From Halictus rubicundus (lineage: Eukaryota; Arthropoda; Insecta; Hymenoptera; Halictidae): 64,000 nucleotides of DNA. The translations under genes and the position numbers were made by a program. The stretch spans positions 7,855,001 through 7,919,000 of the forward strand of contig NC_135149.1 of NCBI RefSeq assembly GCF_050948215.1, read 5' to 3'. This document shows positions 23,856-34,648 of this stretch, piece by piece (position 1 is the first letter of the stretch; every line of letters begins with the position of its first letter). The notes under the pieces were generated by a model that saw only the letters and a list, made by a program, of their open reading frames with translations, ran no database searches and had not been told where the DNA came from.

Positions 23856-24233
23856 CTAATTTAAGAAGTATTCAGGCGATGATCTAAAGAAATTTAAATA
23901 TGCTGGAGTGAATGCTGCAAGAATGATGGGATTTATTGTCGAGTTCATCTCAGGAACGGTGATGTCATCGTGTATGAAATAATGAAAGAGTAAAGTAAAT
24001 TTGTCAACCTTTTTCACATCATCGATTCTCGATACAAGATTGGCAGCGCACTCTCGCAGCTCGTCAATTTTTTTCAGGATCCTTTGCAGTTCACAAAGAG
24101 ACGGTTCGTTCTCGATAATAGTGCTGCTTTCTGCTTGTTCGGCGTTGGCTTTGGCCTTCTCTTGTTCGCGAATGAAAGTGTCGGATCTGGTGATTTTGTT
24201 CACATGAATCGCTGGGCTCGACAGTGATATGTG
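23856..24233 (-). CDS. Candidate exon d (coiled-coil), D1
   Basis: The minus-strand frame opens after an acceptor-like TTCACAG|CACATATC and runs 125 codons to a stop. It includes a charged, heptad-like stretch (REQEKAKANAEQAE, then ELQRILKKIDELREC) likely to form a coiled coil. A donor-like AAG|GTTGAC lies just after DDVKK and would join exon e in phase, so the last 40 codons may be intronic. Function unrecognised. Two replacements against D2. Confidence 0.4.
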   Translation of the reverse strand, partial: HISLSSPAIHVNKITRSDTFIREQEKAKANAEQAESSTIIENEPSLCELQRILKKIDELRECAANLVSRIDDVKKVDKFTLLFHYFIHDDITVPEMNSTINPIILAAFTPAYLNFFRSSPEYFLN

Positions 24234-24620
24234 CTGTGAACGTGGAACAAATTAATTTCGCATCACTAACATAGGAAGCAAAGATCGAATAATCGAAGCA
24301 ATTCCGATTAAATCACCATAATTATTCAAATCAATTGAATTAAAACTACATTAACCCATTTGAATAGTAAAGCAGAATAAAAAATGTATTTATTATCATC
24401 CATGTGCTTTATATTCATTATATAATTACCCGTGTCACCAACTATTTTTTATTATCTTTAAATAGAAAAATTTCAAACGGTGAAAACAACTTCATATTTG
24501 AATAATTTTTATCAGATCTGTTATACATATTGTTATACATATGTACAGGTTAATTATTCAAATGGGTTGGCCCTCCACTACTAGAAAAAGTAAAATCACT
24601 TCTCTAACAACTCTTTAACG

Positions 24621-24825
24621 CTAATTTTTTCCAGCCAAGGAAAAATTTCGTAGACGATACCAAAAATTGTCTTTGCTATCAATAAACACCTTCTTCTCGT
24701 CGACTATGGGTTCAATTTGAACAGCATCGTCGACATCCATGTCTTCCTGGCTCTTCGATCCCACATTCTCAATTTTAGGCGTGGCATCTTTATCGTCAGT
24801 CATTAACGTATCCAACGACCTATAC
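24621..24825 (-). CDS. Candidate exon c, D1
   Basis: The acceptor TTTTAG|GTATAGG opens a frame that joins exon b exactly (AG plus G makes an Arg codon) and runs 67 codons to TAG. It is acidic (SQEDMDVDDAVQIEP) and ends in AGKN. Either this is the terminal exon, or an internal donor AAG|GTGTTT splices on to exon d. The in-phase b-c joint is the best evidence that a real gene exists here. No family recognised. Confidence 0.5.
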
Positions 24826-24906
24826 CTAAAATCATTACGCTCGAATAAGACACACAATTGCAAGAGAGAATTGAGAATTTAAACAAATTTACGTGACATT
24901 AACAAC

Positions 24907-25112
24907 CTTCCCAGAGATATATTCGCTGAATCCAGGCTGGATTTCGGTATCATTGGTGCGGAGGGAGTGCAAACTGCAATCCCTGTCGCAGGTGTTCTCA
25001 CCGACGAATAATCTGGCACCGGTGGATTCACGCCAAGAATCACTTGCTGCACATTCTGTATACTGACTTGTATTTCCTGATTTGTTAAGAGGGGTGCTGA
25101 AGTTCCATCCTC
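24907..25112 (-). CDS. Candidate exon b, D1
   Basis: The acceptor CTGCAG|GAGGATGG and donor GGAAG|GTTGTT bound a 206-bp fully open minus-strand frame encoding EDGTSAPLLTNQEIQV ... VILGVNPPVPDY ... SANISLG. It ends in phase 2, matching exon c. An inverted partial copy of this exon lies at 21519-21749. Unrecognised protein, probably low-structure. One replacement (Ser/Ala) against D2. Confidence 0.5.
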
Positions 25113-25409
25113 CTGCAGTGGTTAAAAATTCGGAGCTGTAGGACCAAAAACCGAAAATCTTTAAATGTATTTTCAGTCCTCAGTTTCAAGGAGAATATAA
25201 AATTAGAAAAATTTGCTTTGTTGGTAGAAAATATGTTGGGCTTAAAATAGTGGATTAATAAGGAAATCTTAATCAGAATATATCGAATTTATAGGTATTT
25301 ATGTATTTTTTAAATATTTGCACGAATTTTCCTAGTCTACCACCGATGTTTTATATCCACTTTTGAGATATAATTTGTAGCGGGAAGGTAGCCACACATT
25401 TGTATTTAA

Positions 25410-25842
25410 GGGGGCCGGCAGGCATTTGGCCTTGACTGTCACGCTATGTTATCCTGTGCCTTTTTTCTAGACATTTTACGTCTTAAATAAGTAAGTAATC
25501 AATTAAAAATGCATACCACCGTGTTTGTACATGTCTTCGCTATGTCTGTATAGAGCCCTTTTTTCGATACGAACACTAAATCTCGCGAAATTAAGAGAAT
25601 CTCTCAGCGGCAGCCATCTTGTGACGTCATACTTGCTTCAGAATTCGAATTTTCTGCCGAATATCGTTAACTACTCCCCGATGAGGTAGAAATTCGAAAT
25701 TTGGGCTCTATACAGACATAAATTGGACTTTTAGGAAACACAAGTGACCACTTTTAAACTGCTCATTGCAATATTGAAGCGATAGTTTGAAAAGGTTTTG
25801 ACCCATGCATAAGCATATGGATTTCAAACCCTGCCGGCCCCC
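25410..25842. mobile_element. TTAA-flanked MITE, D1
   Basis: Inverted termini GGGGGCCGGCAGG, with TTAA on both sides, 433 bp. TTAA duplications suggest piggyBac-related mobilisation, although the GGGGG start is unusual. An inner inverted repeat (GTCTGTATAGAGCCC and its inverse) and a TGACGTCA word lie inside. The position is within the intron upstream of exon b. Confidence 0.75.
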
Positions 25843-26289
25843 TTAAATTTGAATGTAAACATTGTAATCAATGTAACTGCCACCGCATAAATTTAATTAT
25901 TTCTTCGTTAATAAAAGAGAACAGATTGTTTACCGCGAAGAATTGTCGTTAGAGAATAATTCTGTACACACCACATCGTCGCAAAATTAATTTTCCCACG
26001 ATGTTCAACATTTCCCTAACAGAAAATAATGTTACTAATATATAATGCTAACGCTGCAGAATATATAGTATCACGTTATTCCTTTTTTAACAACTAAATT
26101 TTGTAGAAACAGGCAATGATGAGAAACGGCAATTGAGAATCCCTTAGCTGGAGGTATCTCGATTAAACAATTAAAAAAGAAGCAAATACATTACGTTCGG
26201 AACAGGCCTCGTCTAGCGGCAAAGCAACTGAGTGAATTCTTCTGAAAATTTCAGCGCGTTCATTGCGATGTTCTTGCGGAATGATTCTC

Positions 26290-26421
26290 CTAGCACGAAA
26301 AGATTTGTTCGAACTGACTACGAACGTGCTCGACTAGTGACACCGGAATGTCCTTATTGCGTATGATGTTTACATCAGTACCGTACGATATGTAATCAAG
26401 CTCCCTGGTCTTCGGTTCGAT
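26290..26421 (-). CDS. Candidate upstream exon a, D1
   Basis: A good acceptor (TTATTTTACAG|ATCGAACCG) opens a minus-strand frame of 43 codons: IEPKTRELDYISYGTDV ... IPVSLVEHVRSQFEQIF, then a stop. A second frame overlaps and continues (SFRARRIIPQEHRNERAEIF ... HSVALPLDEAC), so either a donor inside the first frame is used or one frame has shifted. The relation to exons b-e is by position only. Confidence 0.35.
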   Translation of the reverse strand: MEPKTRELDYISYGTDVNIIRNKDIPVSLVEHVRSQFEQIFSC

Positions 26422-26599
26422 CTGTAAAATAAGAAGCTTAAGAAAATTTTCAAAGAATCATTTAGAGAAAGAAACTGCAGAAAATTCGAACGTTGTATGT
26501 TCAACTGTGTTTGCACAAGCGAACGTTATGTCTAGCTTTGTTTCGAGCGCATTTTAGCCACCGGGACTCCGTTCTGGCTAATTCTCGCTCGTTTGGCGA

Positions 26600-26614
26600 A
26601 TGGATCAAGCTTCC
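26600..26614 (+). CDS. Candidate 5' exon of divergent plus-strand gene, D1
   Basis: ATGGATCAAGCTTCC followed directly by the consensus donor GTAAGT encodes MDQAS. It lies about 180 bp from the minus-strand exon a, so the two could share a bidirectional promoter. Splicing straight to 27497 would put the less protein-like frame in register, so an intermediate exon would be needed. Weakly supported. Confidence 0.3.
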
Positions 26615-26689
26615 GTAAGTTAACACAGACTGTTATTTGTCTTTCGGCCGAGGATTTCTCTGGGACGCGAACGGTACGGCAAAAATGTG

Positions 26690-26935
26690 GACGTTTTGCC
26701 GGTTCCACGATTATTCACCATCATGACGTTCTAAATGCAATTAAAATCCTAATTCCTAATGCCCAAAATTTCACATTTTAATTATTATTTGAGCGTATAA
26801 TGTGTCGAATTAATATCAGATCTGCTAGGTCCGTAATCATTCTCCATTAGGACGCTCCAAATGCAATTAGAACCCTAATTTCTACTGCCCGAAATTTCAC
26901 TATTTAATTATTATTTAAATGTGTTAAATTAACAC
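26690..26935. repeat. Two-copy tandem repeat, D1
   Basis: The block around AAATGCAATTAxAAxCCTAATT ... CCxAAATTTCACxxTTTAATTATTATTT occurs twice, about 148 bp apart. Also present in D2. Confidence 0.65.
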
Positions 26936-27214
26936 GCATGTAGAGCAGAAATTTTAAATCGTGTTTAATTTTATGTTTTGCTTTTTATTCAGCGTGTGGT
27001 TTAGAAATTATTTCAGTTGATCGATTGTTAAATAAATAGGGTAAGGGAGTCAATTACTGTGTGGGTACCAACTACCGTGGCTATATCAATTATACTTATT
27101 TTTAAAGCATAATAAATATTAACAAAGAGATATACAACATATATATTAACTGGTATCAATGGAAAAATTTAATATTCATTATACTTTAAAAATAAGTATT
27201 AATGTAGGCACAGT

Positions 27215-27311
27215 TATAATTATATGCACAGTAATAGATTAAGAAATAAAAACTTGAGTTTACTACAAAGTTTGTTTTAGATTTCAAAATAATTGATTAC
27301 TCATGGGTCCC
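27215..27311. mobile_element. Solo mariner end, D1
   Basis: The reverse complement begins ATTAAGGGGACCCATGAGTA and follows the left end of the mariner at 56601 for about 95 bp (shared GATTTTGAAATCTAAAACAAAC region). No partner end or transposase. Confidence 0.6.
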
Positions 27312-27496
27312 CTTAATATGTATAGTTAATTTAAAGTATAAAGACAAAATTAGTGGAACGTTATCCTAGAACCCATTATCACGAGGTGTAAAGCATAAAA
27401 TGCATTCGGAATTTTGGGTTCTGATTTATCATGTTACATAGTTTAGAAATGATTTTAGTTGCACGGTACGTACCGTGGATATTTATATTCCTTCAG

Positions 27497-27633
27497 CGAA
27501 TAAACTGGAGGAACTTCCAGTTAAAAACTTTCGGAACCAACTCGAAGCTCTTCAGCAAAGTTCTCGTTTTAAAATTCCAGGTGAAACATTGTTCGAAGAG
27601 TTGCAGCGGCAAAGAGGAACGGGAGAAGATTAA
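27497..27633 (+). CDS. Candidate last exon of divergent plus-strand gene, D1
   Basis: The acceptor TTCCTTCAG opens a frame (entering with two bases of a split codon) of 44 codons ending GTGED then TAA. The product is charged and amphipathic (KLEELPVKNFRNQLEALQ, then IPGETLFEELQRQRG), more convincing than the alternative open frame. It looks like the C-terminus of a small coiled-coil protein. Not recognised. D2 differs by one replacement (Gln to Pro). Confidence 0.5.
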
Positions 27634-28155
27634 TTTTACACTCTAACGATGTATAAAGATTTCTGTTCCCTGAGAGAGCAGAGTTCATAAAGTTTTAGCT
27701 AACAACTGAGACTGTGAACGCCTTGATAACATCCTCGATTCAATCGTCAATATGATAATAGAAATGTAAGATCGTTTTCACTTGGCAATATAATATGAAT
27801 TACAATTATTAGAATGTGGATTTTATTCATGTCAAAATGAGTAGGTCAAACACAAAACTGTAAATACATTAAAAGAATTTGAGGATATTTTTATGTCTTC
27901 AATTCATCGAAATTATTAAAAGAGGAAAGACATTTTTGTTTCACTTTTGTTCCTCACGATTGACATAGATTTTTTCTAGTTTGCATAAGGATCTGCCATC
28001 GAACAATTCTATTTAACATTCTTTTTATTTTACAGTCAGTTTTGGACTGTTATAATTATTTGCTGAAGAATTAACTCATTACAACGAGCGTCGACAAACT
28101 AACATCAGGCCCTGTCTCTAATTGAAAATTTTGTGTATTTAATTTAATTAAAAAA

Positions 28156-28434
28156 TGTACTTCCTTGTAAGGGGTGATTCCTGGCGTCAATTGAAGTAAC
28201 TTTTTCGTTGCGAAAATGTTCTCCGCGGCTTTGTTACCGAGTTATTAACGAAAAACGCGAGCCAATCAGAGCACGGCTACAGCAGACAAATTCCTGATTG
28301 GCGATAGGTCCCGCTGAGCGTGACGTCAGCATTGATCGCGCTGTGATTGGTCTGTGTTTTTTGCGGAGAACATTTTCGCAAAGAAAAAAATTACTTCAAA
28401 TGACCTCAGGAATCATCTCTTGCACGGAAGTACA
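28156..28434. mobile_element. MITE with TGTACTTCC ends, D1
   Basis: Inverted ends of about 70 bp (TGTACTTCCTTGxAAGxGG ... GCGGAGAACATTTTCGCAA). Between them are a CCAAT box on each strand (GAGCCAATCAGAGC and CTGTGATTGGTCTG) and a TGACGTCA word. Same family as 14529. Confidence 0.85.
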
Positions 28435-28806
28435 ACACTATTGGGTATATTTATTTTGTCTAAACATTTATGTGTTTATACATCTTACGTCAACTGTCGT
28501 TTTAGAAAGATATTCCTAATACAATATTTAATAACGAATAAATTCTGTGCATTCGTGACACAAAATATTATGTGATCCCATAATTAAGTAATGTCATTTT
28601 TTAAATCTATTTTTCAGGAATGGCATAAAAAAATTAGTTGAAATATGGAGACAGATCGCAGAGAATGATGAACAATACTTCGACGATTAAAATTATTTTT
28701 AAATTATTATTATGTTTTTTTGATTATTCGATATACATTAACTTCTTCGCTGAAAAATAGATTGAAAAACGACATTGCTTATGGGATGACCCAATATATT
28801 ATTATT

Positions 28807-30305
28807 GTTTAGCAACAGTCTTTTATACAGCGTGCAGGCATCGAAAGATGAGTTCTATAAATCAGATGGTTAATGTGGTCGAGAGAGATCGTTAGCTGCG
28901 CACGGGCTCTTGGAAAATCGACGGTTTTGTCGGCGGATAAAAGTGTCTCGGATCTAATGTTTCATATCCTACAATGAGATTTCTTGTGCCTGCGGAGACG
29001 TTAATAACAAACGGACTGAATTTTTATTTGTCAAATGAATTTTACTGTTTCGAATCTGGTCCATTCATTTCTGATGTAAACGCATCGAGTTGTTAGTCTA
29101 AATATGAATGAAATTATTCTTATTAACCAGGGACCATAACTGTTATAACCGAAAAGAAAAATTCATGGAATAACAAGTATTTCATTGACTAAAATCGTAT
29201 TGGTTACAAATAAGGATATAAGTAACAGAAAATTTTTTCTCTTGTTGGTAAATGTTATCGTCATTATCATTTATAACAGTTATCAAATGAGAGAAATTTA
29301 TTTCGATCGTTCATAACAGTTATCGATAGGAGAAATTTATGTCGGTCGCTCATAACAGTTATCGATAAGTCGGTCGCTCATAATAGTTATCAATGAGAGA
29401 AGCTCATTTCGATCGCTCATAACAGTTACATATTGATGAAGGAAATTTGTAATAGTTATTACTAAATAGTACAACTTTCAAATGGTAGAAAATCAACTAT
29501 TTAATCAATTTTTTATTTATAAAATTAATTGCTACAATCAAAATTTAATGTGACAAACATTTCTCCGAATTTTCTCCTGGCAAATTACACCGGCAAATCA
29601 TCTAACGTTAATTTTAGAGCAGAAAAGGTTCGTTCAACGCTAAGCTGAATTTAGGGCACAGCGTGAATTATCCACGCTAGTTTTGATAAATACGGGAGTC
29701 TATACAGTGAATTCTCATTACGAGTCAGTGCCAACCTTACCAATTGAAGTCAGTGGAACTACCCACACCACCGCGGTGAGGAGCCGAAGCATGAGAGCCG
29801 TCTCTCGAGCTACGTGCAACATTGTATCGGAGAAAGACATTTTCTCAGTCTACTATCGCTTAGTAGTCATATGCTTTTTTGACATGTAGACGGATATGAC
29901 TCTTAGGTTTCCAGCGTGCCCTGTGTATTTTAAATGCGACGCTCGGCGACAACCTCAGATTTCGTATAAGAGTCAGTCACCAGAACGGCGCAACTGACTC
30001 ATAGCGAGAATTCACTGTATTTCTGATTTTCCCAGTTGAAAAAATTAAAAAAATTTTTTTTTCAGATTTTGTGCTATTCTTATGGTCTGTTGATTCGTTT
30101 TGTTGTACGAAACCTTCTCAATGAATTTCACAGGCTTGCTCCTTCCGAAAATTAGTACATATCTCAGTAATTGAATAAGCAACTGAAATGAATTTTCTCA
30201 TCAATAATTATTATGAACAAGTGAAGAGTAATTCGATCATCGATAACTGTTATGAGCGATCGAAACGAACTTCTCTCATAGTTAACTGTTTTGAGCAATC
30301 GAAAC
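28807..30305 (+). repeat. 1.5-kb direct repeat, copy 2
   Basis: Second copy of 20021-21518, entered directly from the end of D1 with only a shared G at the joint. Beyond GAAAC the hAT element continues normally, so this copy represents the original downstream context. Confidence 0.9.
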
Positions 30306-30533
30306 AGTTTTTCTTCCTCGATAACAGTTATCGAGGAGAATCCAAGTTTTTGGACACTAATAACTGCCACTTGTAACCAAAAAGTATAACGATCGATATT
30401 TTTTAATCATTTTGTTCTTCGAATTTTTTTCTTGTATTATGTGTAGATTGTCTTAAATTTTAATAATAGTCAACTTTTTATTGATGATTTTTATCGTAGA
30501 AAATTTTAGAATAACTGCTATTTTTGGTCCCTG
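29128..30533. mobile_element. Non-autonomous hAT-type element, copy 3, complete
   Basis: 1,406 bp from CAGGGACCATAACTG to the inverse TTTTTGGTCCCTG. 8-bp flanks TTATTAAC (29120-29127) and TTATTAAA (30534-30541) differ at one base. ATAACwGTTAT palindromes are clustered at 29275-29430 and again, inverted, at 30235-30330. It has no transposase, so it depends on an autonomous relative. Confidence 0.88.
29703..30019. mobile_element. MITE nested in hAT copy 3
   Basis: 317 bp, ends TACAGTGAATTCTC and the inverse GAATTCACTGTA. Essentially identical to 20917-21233. Confidence 0.75.
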
Positions 30534-30541
30534 TTATTAAA

Positions 30542-31947
30542 TAATTTTACTTCTTGTCCATGTTAACTGATTAGAATCGAAAACTCTCTAACAATATATC
30601 AAATGAAATAACTCCGCCCACAGATATGCAGGTAAGAAATCAAATGAAAAGTTAATTTTCCAGGTTTTACACCGTAAAAAAACCTGCTCAACAGCATAAT
30701 TCCTGTCTACAACTACCTATCTACTGTCAAATGACGGTTCAACACGATCCAAGCCTAGATAAAGCGTTCAGATCGTAAGGGATAATTGCAAGTTGAGAGA
30801 TTACCAACTCCCTAGTAACCTACCTATCTAGACAAAGATCGGATAATCTAAAAGAAATGCCGGTTCCCAGATTGACGGATGATTGATGAAGGCGCGCGGC
30901 GCCAAAGTAACGCCTACGCGATTTTTATAATTAGAGGCCGGGATGCTAATAGTTAATTTGTCCGCCGTAACTTAGTGACGTACAAGGGTTCGTTGGTTAA
31001 CTGGTTTTCTCTGGCTTCCCCCTCTTCTCGTAATTAAGACGGAGTAATTTTTAATCAATTGAACGAGCGTGTTGCAGATAATGAGAAACGATATTGCACT
31101 GTGCTGTTCCAAATAAAAGAAAATAATAAATAATTTTAAAACATAGCGCATGTTGTAAGTTTAATGGAGGTTGTCCCTGGAGAACTAATTGATATTTGCA
31201 GCACATTGAAATTTATCATAGCTTCTATCCTTATCATTATAATAAAAAAAAAAAGATTCAAGAATTTGTAAATTTGTTTGGTATTTCACATATGAGGTAT
31301 TTCAATTAGAAATAGAACAACTATAGACAGAATAGGTTATTTAAATGATGTTGTTCATTCCTCTACTTTGTGTTGTACCTATGTTACAATATTTAACATA
31401 CGAGTAATGGTAATATTACATTCTTGTTACTATGATATTTAAGACATTTCGCCATTACGAAAGCAGTTTGCCATAATGAAGTGTGCCATTAGGCAATTGT
31501 ATTATTAGGCAAATTGTAAAATATAAAAATGAAATATAATTCGTTCATTATAATAAATTTGAACAGATTCTGCCAGTACAATCAGAATATATTTATTTAC
31601 ATCATTATATTAGGAATGCAATGGAACTATTTCCTTCAATTTTCGATTATTTCATTGAAGATACTTTTAATGAATACGTACTTGCTCAATGATATTTTTA
31701 TTTCACTATTTTCACAAAGAACATGCAATAACTTTCACAATGTTTCAATTAGAGTTCATTTTAAAATTATAGAAAAATAAATACTACATTCAATATTGTA
31801 TTACGAGTTAAAATTCGCTATCTTAATATAAGTTAATCCAATACGTTTGGGCCTTTCAAAGAATTTAATAGATAATTTTCATCTTCACTCTAAATTTTTA
31901 TCTATTCTCCAAAATACGTTTTATCTATTTTTCGAGCTGACAAGCAT
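30542..31947. other. No recognisable gene
   Basis: Unique sequence; a short GC-rich patch at 30880-31020, the rest AT-rich with chance frames only. Confidence 0.3.
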
Positions 31948-32062
31948 CAAAGTGACACATTAACATTCATTAATTTAGGACATCAGCAAAGTGACACATT
32001 AACATTCATTAATTTAGAATATCAACAAAGTGGCACATTAACATTCATTAATTTAGGACACA
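31948..32062 (+). repeat. Three-copy tandem repeat, about 43 bp unit
   Basis: Three near-identical units containing CAAAGTGxCACATTAACATT followed by CATTAATTTAGGA, with little variation, so the array is young or homogenised. Confidence 0.85.
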
Positions 32063-32370
32063 AATAGTAAACCTTATAGACGCATTTCATTTATACATTA
32101 CAATTTATATGTCAGAAACAGGCTATACGAAACAGGCTATACTTGTAAGCGAACAACCTCAGAGAGAAAATATTGGCACATTAAATTTCAATTTGACAAA
32201 TAATTGTCTAACAACAAACGTGTACTCAGCTTTTGTATCTTGCAATTAGTGTAACAAATTTTAATTTTGCAGAAAGAACCACGGTGCAACTATCACCAAA
32301 AAAATCGCTGGTAGCGAACGTGTCAGAAATCGCATATTTCACCTGCAAAATTCGAATTATTCTAATGCAA

Positions 32371-32650
32371 CGATATATATCCAAAACATGGGTCTAGCTA
32401 GGACCATAAATCGGCCAGGAGATACTATTCTTTGATTCACGCCGAACACAGAACAGAACAATAGCGAAAATAGGAAATAATGAAGGAATGTACAGTGAAT
32501 TCTCGATATAAGTCAACAATACGGGTCTTGCCAGCGTCGTGTGTCGTTCAGGAGACATAACCGGGCCACGTTATGTTTACACTCCTCCGCGTCCGTAGCA
32601 TCTCGAGCTTCTTAACCCCCAACGGGGTTTGGCCCGCGGTAGTGAGAGTA
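32371..32650. repeat. Pogo-like MITE pieces
   Basis: 32371-32445 (GGGTCTAGCTAGG, CCAGGAGATACTATTCTTTG) matches the piece at 60254. At 32491 a better left half begins TACAGTGAATTCTCGATATA and runs through GGTCTTGCCAGCGTCGTGTG and TCTCGAGCTTCTTAAC to about 32650, where the right terminus is missing. Confidence 0.6.
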
Positions 32651-33818
32651 GTAGTAAAAAGTAGTAACAAGCCTACAGAAATTATTCGACTATATCACTG
32701 CTGGTAAAAATTCTTGTTTGCAATGAAATTTATTCGCAAATCCCTAATTGTTAATTTCTCATTTTTAACCTGTTATCTCGTGTTAACTGGTCATTCGTGT
32801 TCGGTGTCTTCTTAATTTCTTTTTAATCCAAAAAGTATTTCTTCCACTTCATTTTATCTGCATGAATGTAAACTATATTTTATTCCAATTTTGTCCGCCT
32901 TGTGTTACGTGTTTCTAACTGAATCAAAAACTGAAAATCGTATATCAAAAAGAAGTAATACAATGATTAAAAGAGTTCATGATCTCCGCAGATAACATAA
33001 AATCCCGGCAAGCTATTGAACCAGAGGGCACAGCGTGGAAATTTCTCGCTGGTCCCGTCACTCGCTTAATAAGCTAAACGAGACACTTTACATACGCGCC
33101 GGTGGAATAATTCAATGTCCCCGGTCGCGAGGTTTAAAATTCAGATCATTGACGGCGTTCGATGAAGTTGCATCACCGATGTACTCACCGATCGTTCGAG
33201 TACACGTACTTTCGAAACTCGATCGGCCGGTCCGACGTGGGTGAATCGGCCGCGGGCCGTGCTCTGGTTGATGCATTTTCGTCGTTTTCTCCCCACCACC
33301 GTTGCGCTCTGCGAACACCTTGCACACCTGAAGCCCTGCGACGGGCTGCGAGAATGGGAGCGTCGTCGGCAGGCGAAAATTGTTAAGCCCCGCTCCGCGT
33401 TGTTTGATCGCGGGCTCTCGTGCTCGGAGCGTGGCCGCGAGCCAACCGATTCCCCCGCAGAAATGGGCGTGAAGATCGATTTTCTCTTTTCCATGATTTA
33501 TCGCGGCGATTTCGAGCGCTGCCTGCCGTCCTAAGATTTTAATCGACTGGACACTGGCACCGGCTTCTAAGCGATTCATCATGCCCGTTACCGCGGGCGC
33601 AGCGTGCAACTCGGTTTAGCGGGGATTTTCGGCGAACCAGAGAAAAATATCCGCCATTACTAACGAGCGAACGGGTCCTGGGAGTGGTTCACTCTTTCAG
33701 GAATTTGTAACACCTCTGAGCGAGACGGAATTCGTCACGGAAACCAAGTGACTGTCGTCAGGTCAGATCTTTGCGAATGGCCGATTTCTGACACGTTCCA
33801 AAGTTTGTTTGTTTGTGA
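32651..33818. other. No recognisable gene; GC-rich 33000-33720
   Basis: Several overlapping frames up to 165 codons occur on both strands at 33035-33609, but codon content follows GC composition and no domain is visible. Possible regulatory island. Confidence 0.3.
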
Positions 33819-34648
33819 TACAGTGTTTGATCTATATACGGTAACGAGCAAAAAGTGTAAACACACTTCGCTAGTGTTACATAAAACGTGATAATACAAC
33901 ATATTTTTCAATTGAATGATAAAGCTTAGGTAGTAATAATTATACGGTGAATGTGATAAATAAAACATAACAGTTTACGTCAGATAATATTAAGAATATA
34001 TAAAATATTTTACAAAAATAAGGATTTGAAGCAATGTTTACAGTTTTGCACGTTTAATCAGAAACGGTTAAGAGAACTGGTGTTTACACAGTTTTTCTCC
34101 TATTTGAAAGTTACAATAGTTGACACGCCTAAGTCAAGGTGCCATTTAGTTCAGATAAAAGAAACAGTATCATTTCATTGAGCGATACAGGATTTTCACT
34201 ACGGCAAATTGCAGTAAAATGTGGTGTAAGTCATACGATGGTTGCAAGAATAAAGAAAACCCATGGTAGTTTGTCAACTTCTTCAAGAAACGATAGACCG
34301 CAACTTGTTTTTGACAGAGCTGCACGTGAAATTGCACATAGATAGATAGTATGCAGGCTAGAAGCAGTACAAAAAAGTAAAGGAAAATGGACAAAATATT
34401 AATTTAAAGCTTCATTTCGACGAGCACAATTAAAGTGCAAAACTGTAAAAATTGTTTTCAATCCCAATTTTCGATAAATATTCCGTATATTATTAATATT
34501 AACGAAAATAAACTGCTGTGCTTTGTTTATCCTATTCACTTTGTAATTATTAGTACCTAATCTTTATCATTCAATTGAAAAATAGGTTGTATTATCACGT
34601 TTCACGTAAAACTAGCGAAGTGTGTTTACACTTATGATCGTCACTGTA
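33819..34648 (+). mobile_element. Tc1-type element in D2, complete termini
   Basis: TACAGTGTTTGATCTATATA at the left and CACTGTA at the right, with TA on both sides and inverted repeats including AAGTGTAAACACACTTCGCT. 830 bp. Two short segments (about 33965-34018 and 34463-34508) are absent from D1. It retains only the transposase N-terminus. Confidence 0.85.
34139..34345 (+). pseudogene. Tc1/Tc3-like helix-turn-helix remnant, D2
   Basis: Same 68-residue frame as at 22014, with no residue change. Confidence 0.75.

Larger units (their letters stand above)
21746..28807 (+). repeat. 7-kb segmental duplication, copy D1
   Basis: It is collinear with 33820-41272 with scattered substitutions (roughly 1% by eye in the stretches compared) and small indels. 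D1 lacks the 281-bp solo LTR of D2. It begins at the Tc1-type terminus and ends in TATTATTATTG, after which a second copy of the 20021 segment starts. Confidence 0.95.

Noticed and set aside
20021..30305. 1.5-kb direct repeats as a target-site duplication of a 7-kb mobile element
   Set aside because: No known transposon makes kilobase duplications, the block lacks element termini at its right end, and the inverted piece at its left end needs a separate explanation.
31948..32062. CRISPR-like repeat array
   Set aside because: Units are contiguous without unique spacers, and the DNA is eukaryotic: a simple tandem repeat.
33112..33609. 165-codon minus-strand frame in a GC-rich island
   Set aside because: Overlaps several other open frames on both strands; explained by GC content, no recognisable domain.
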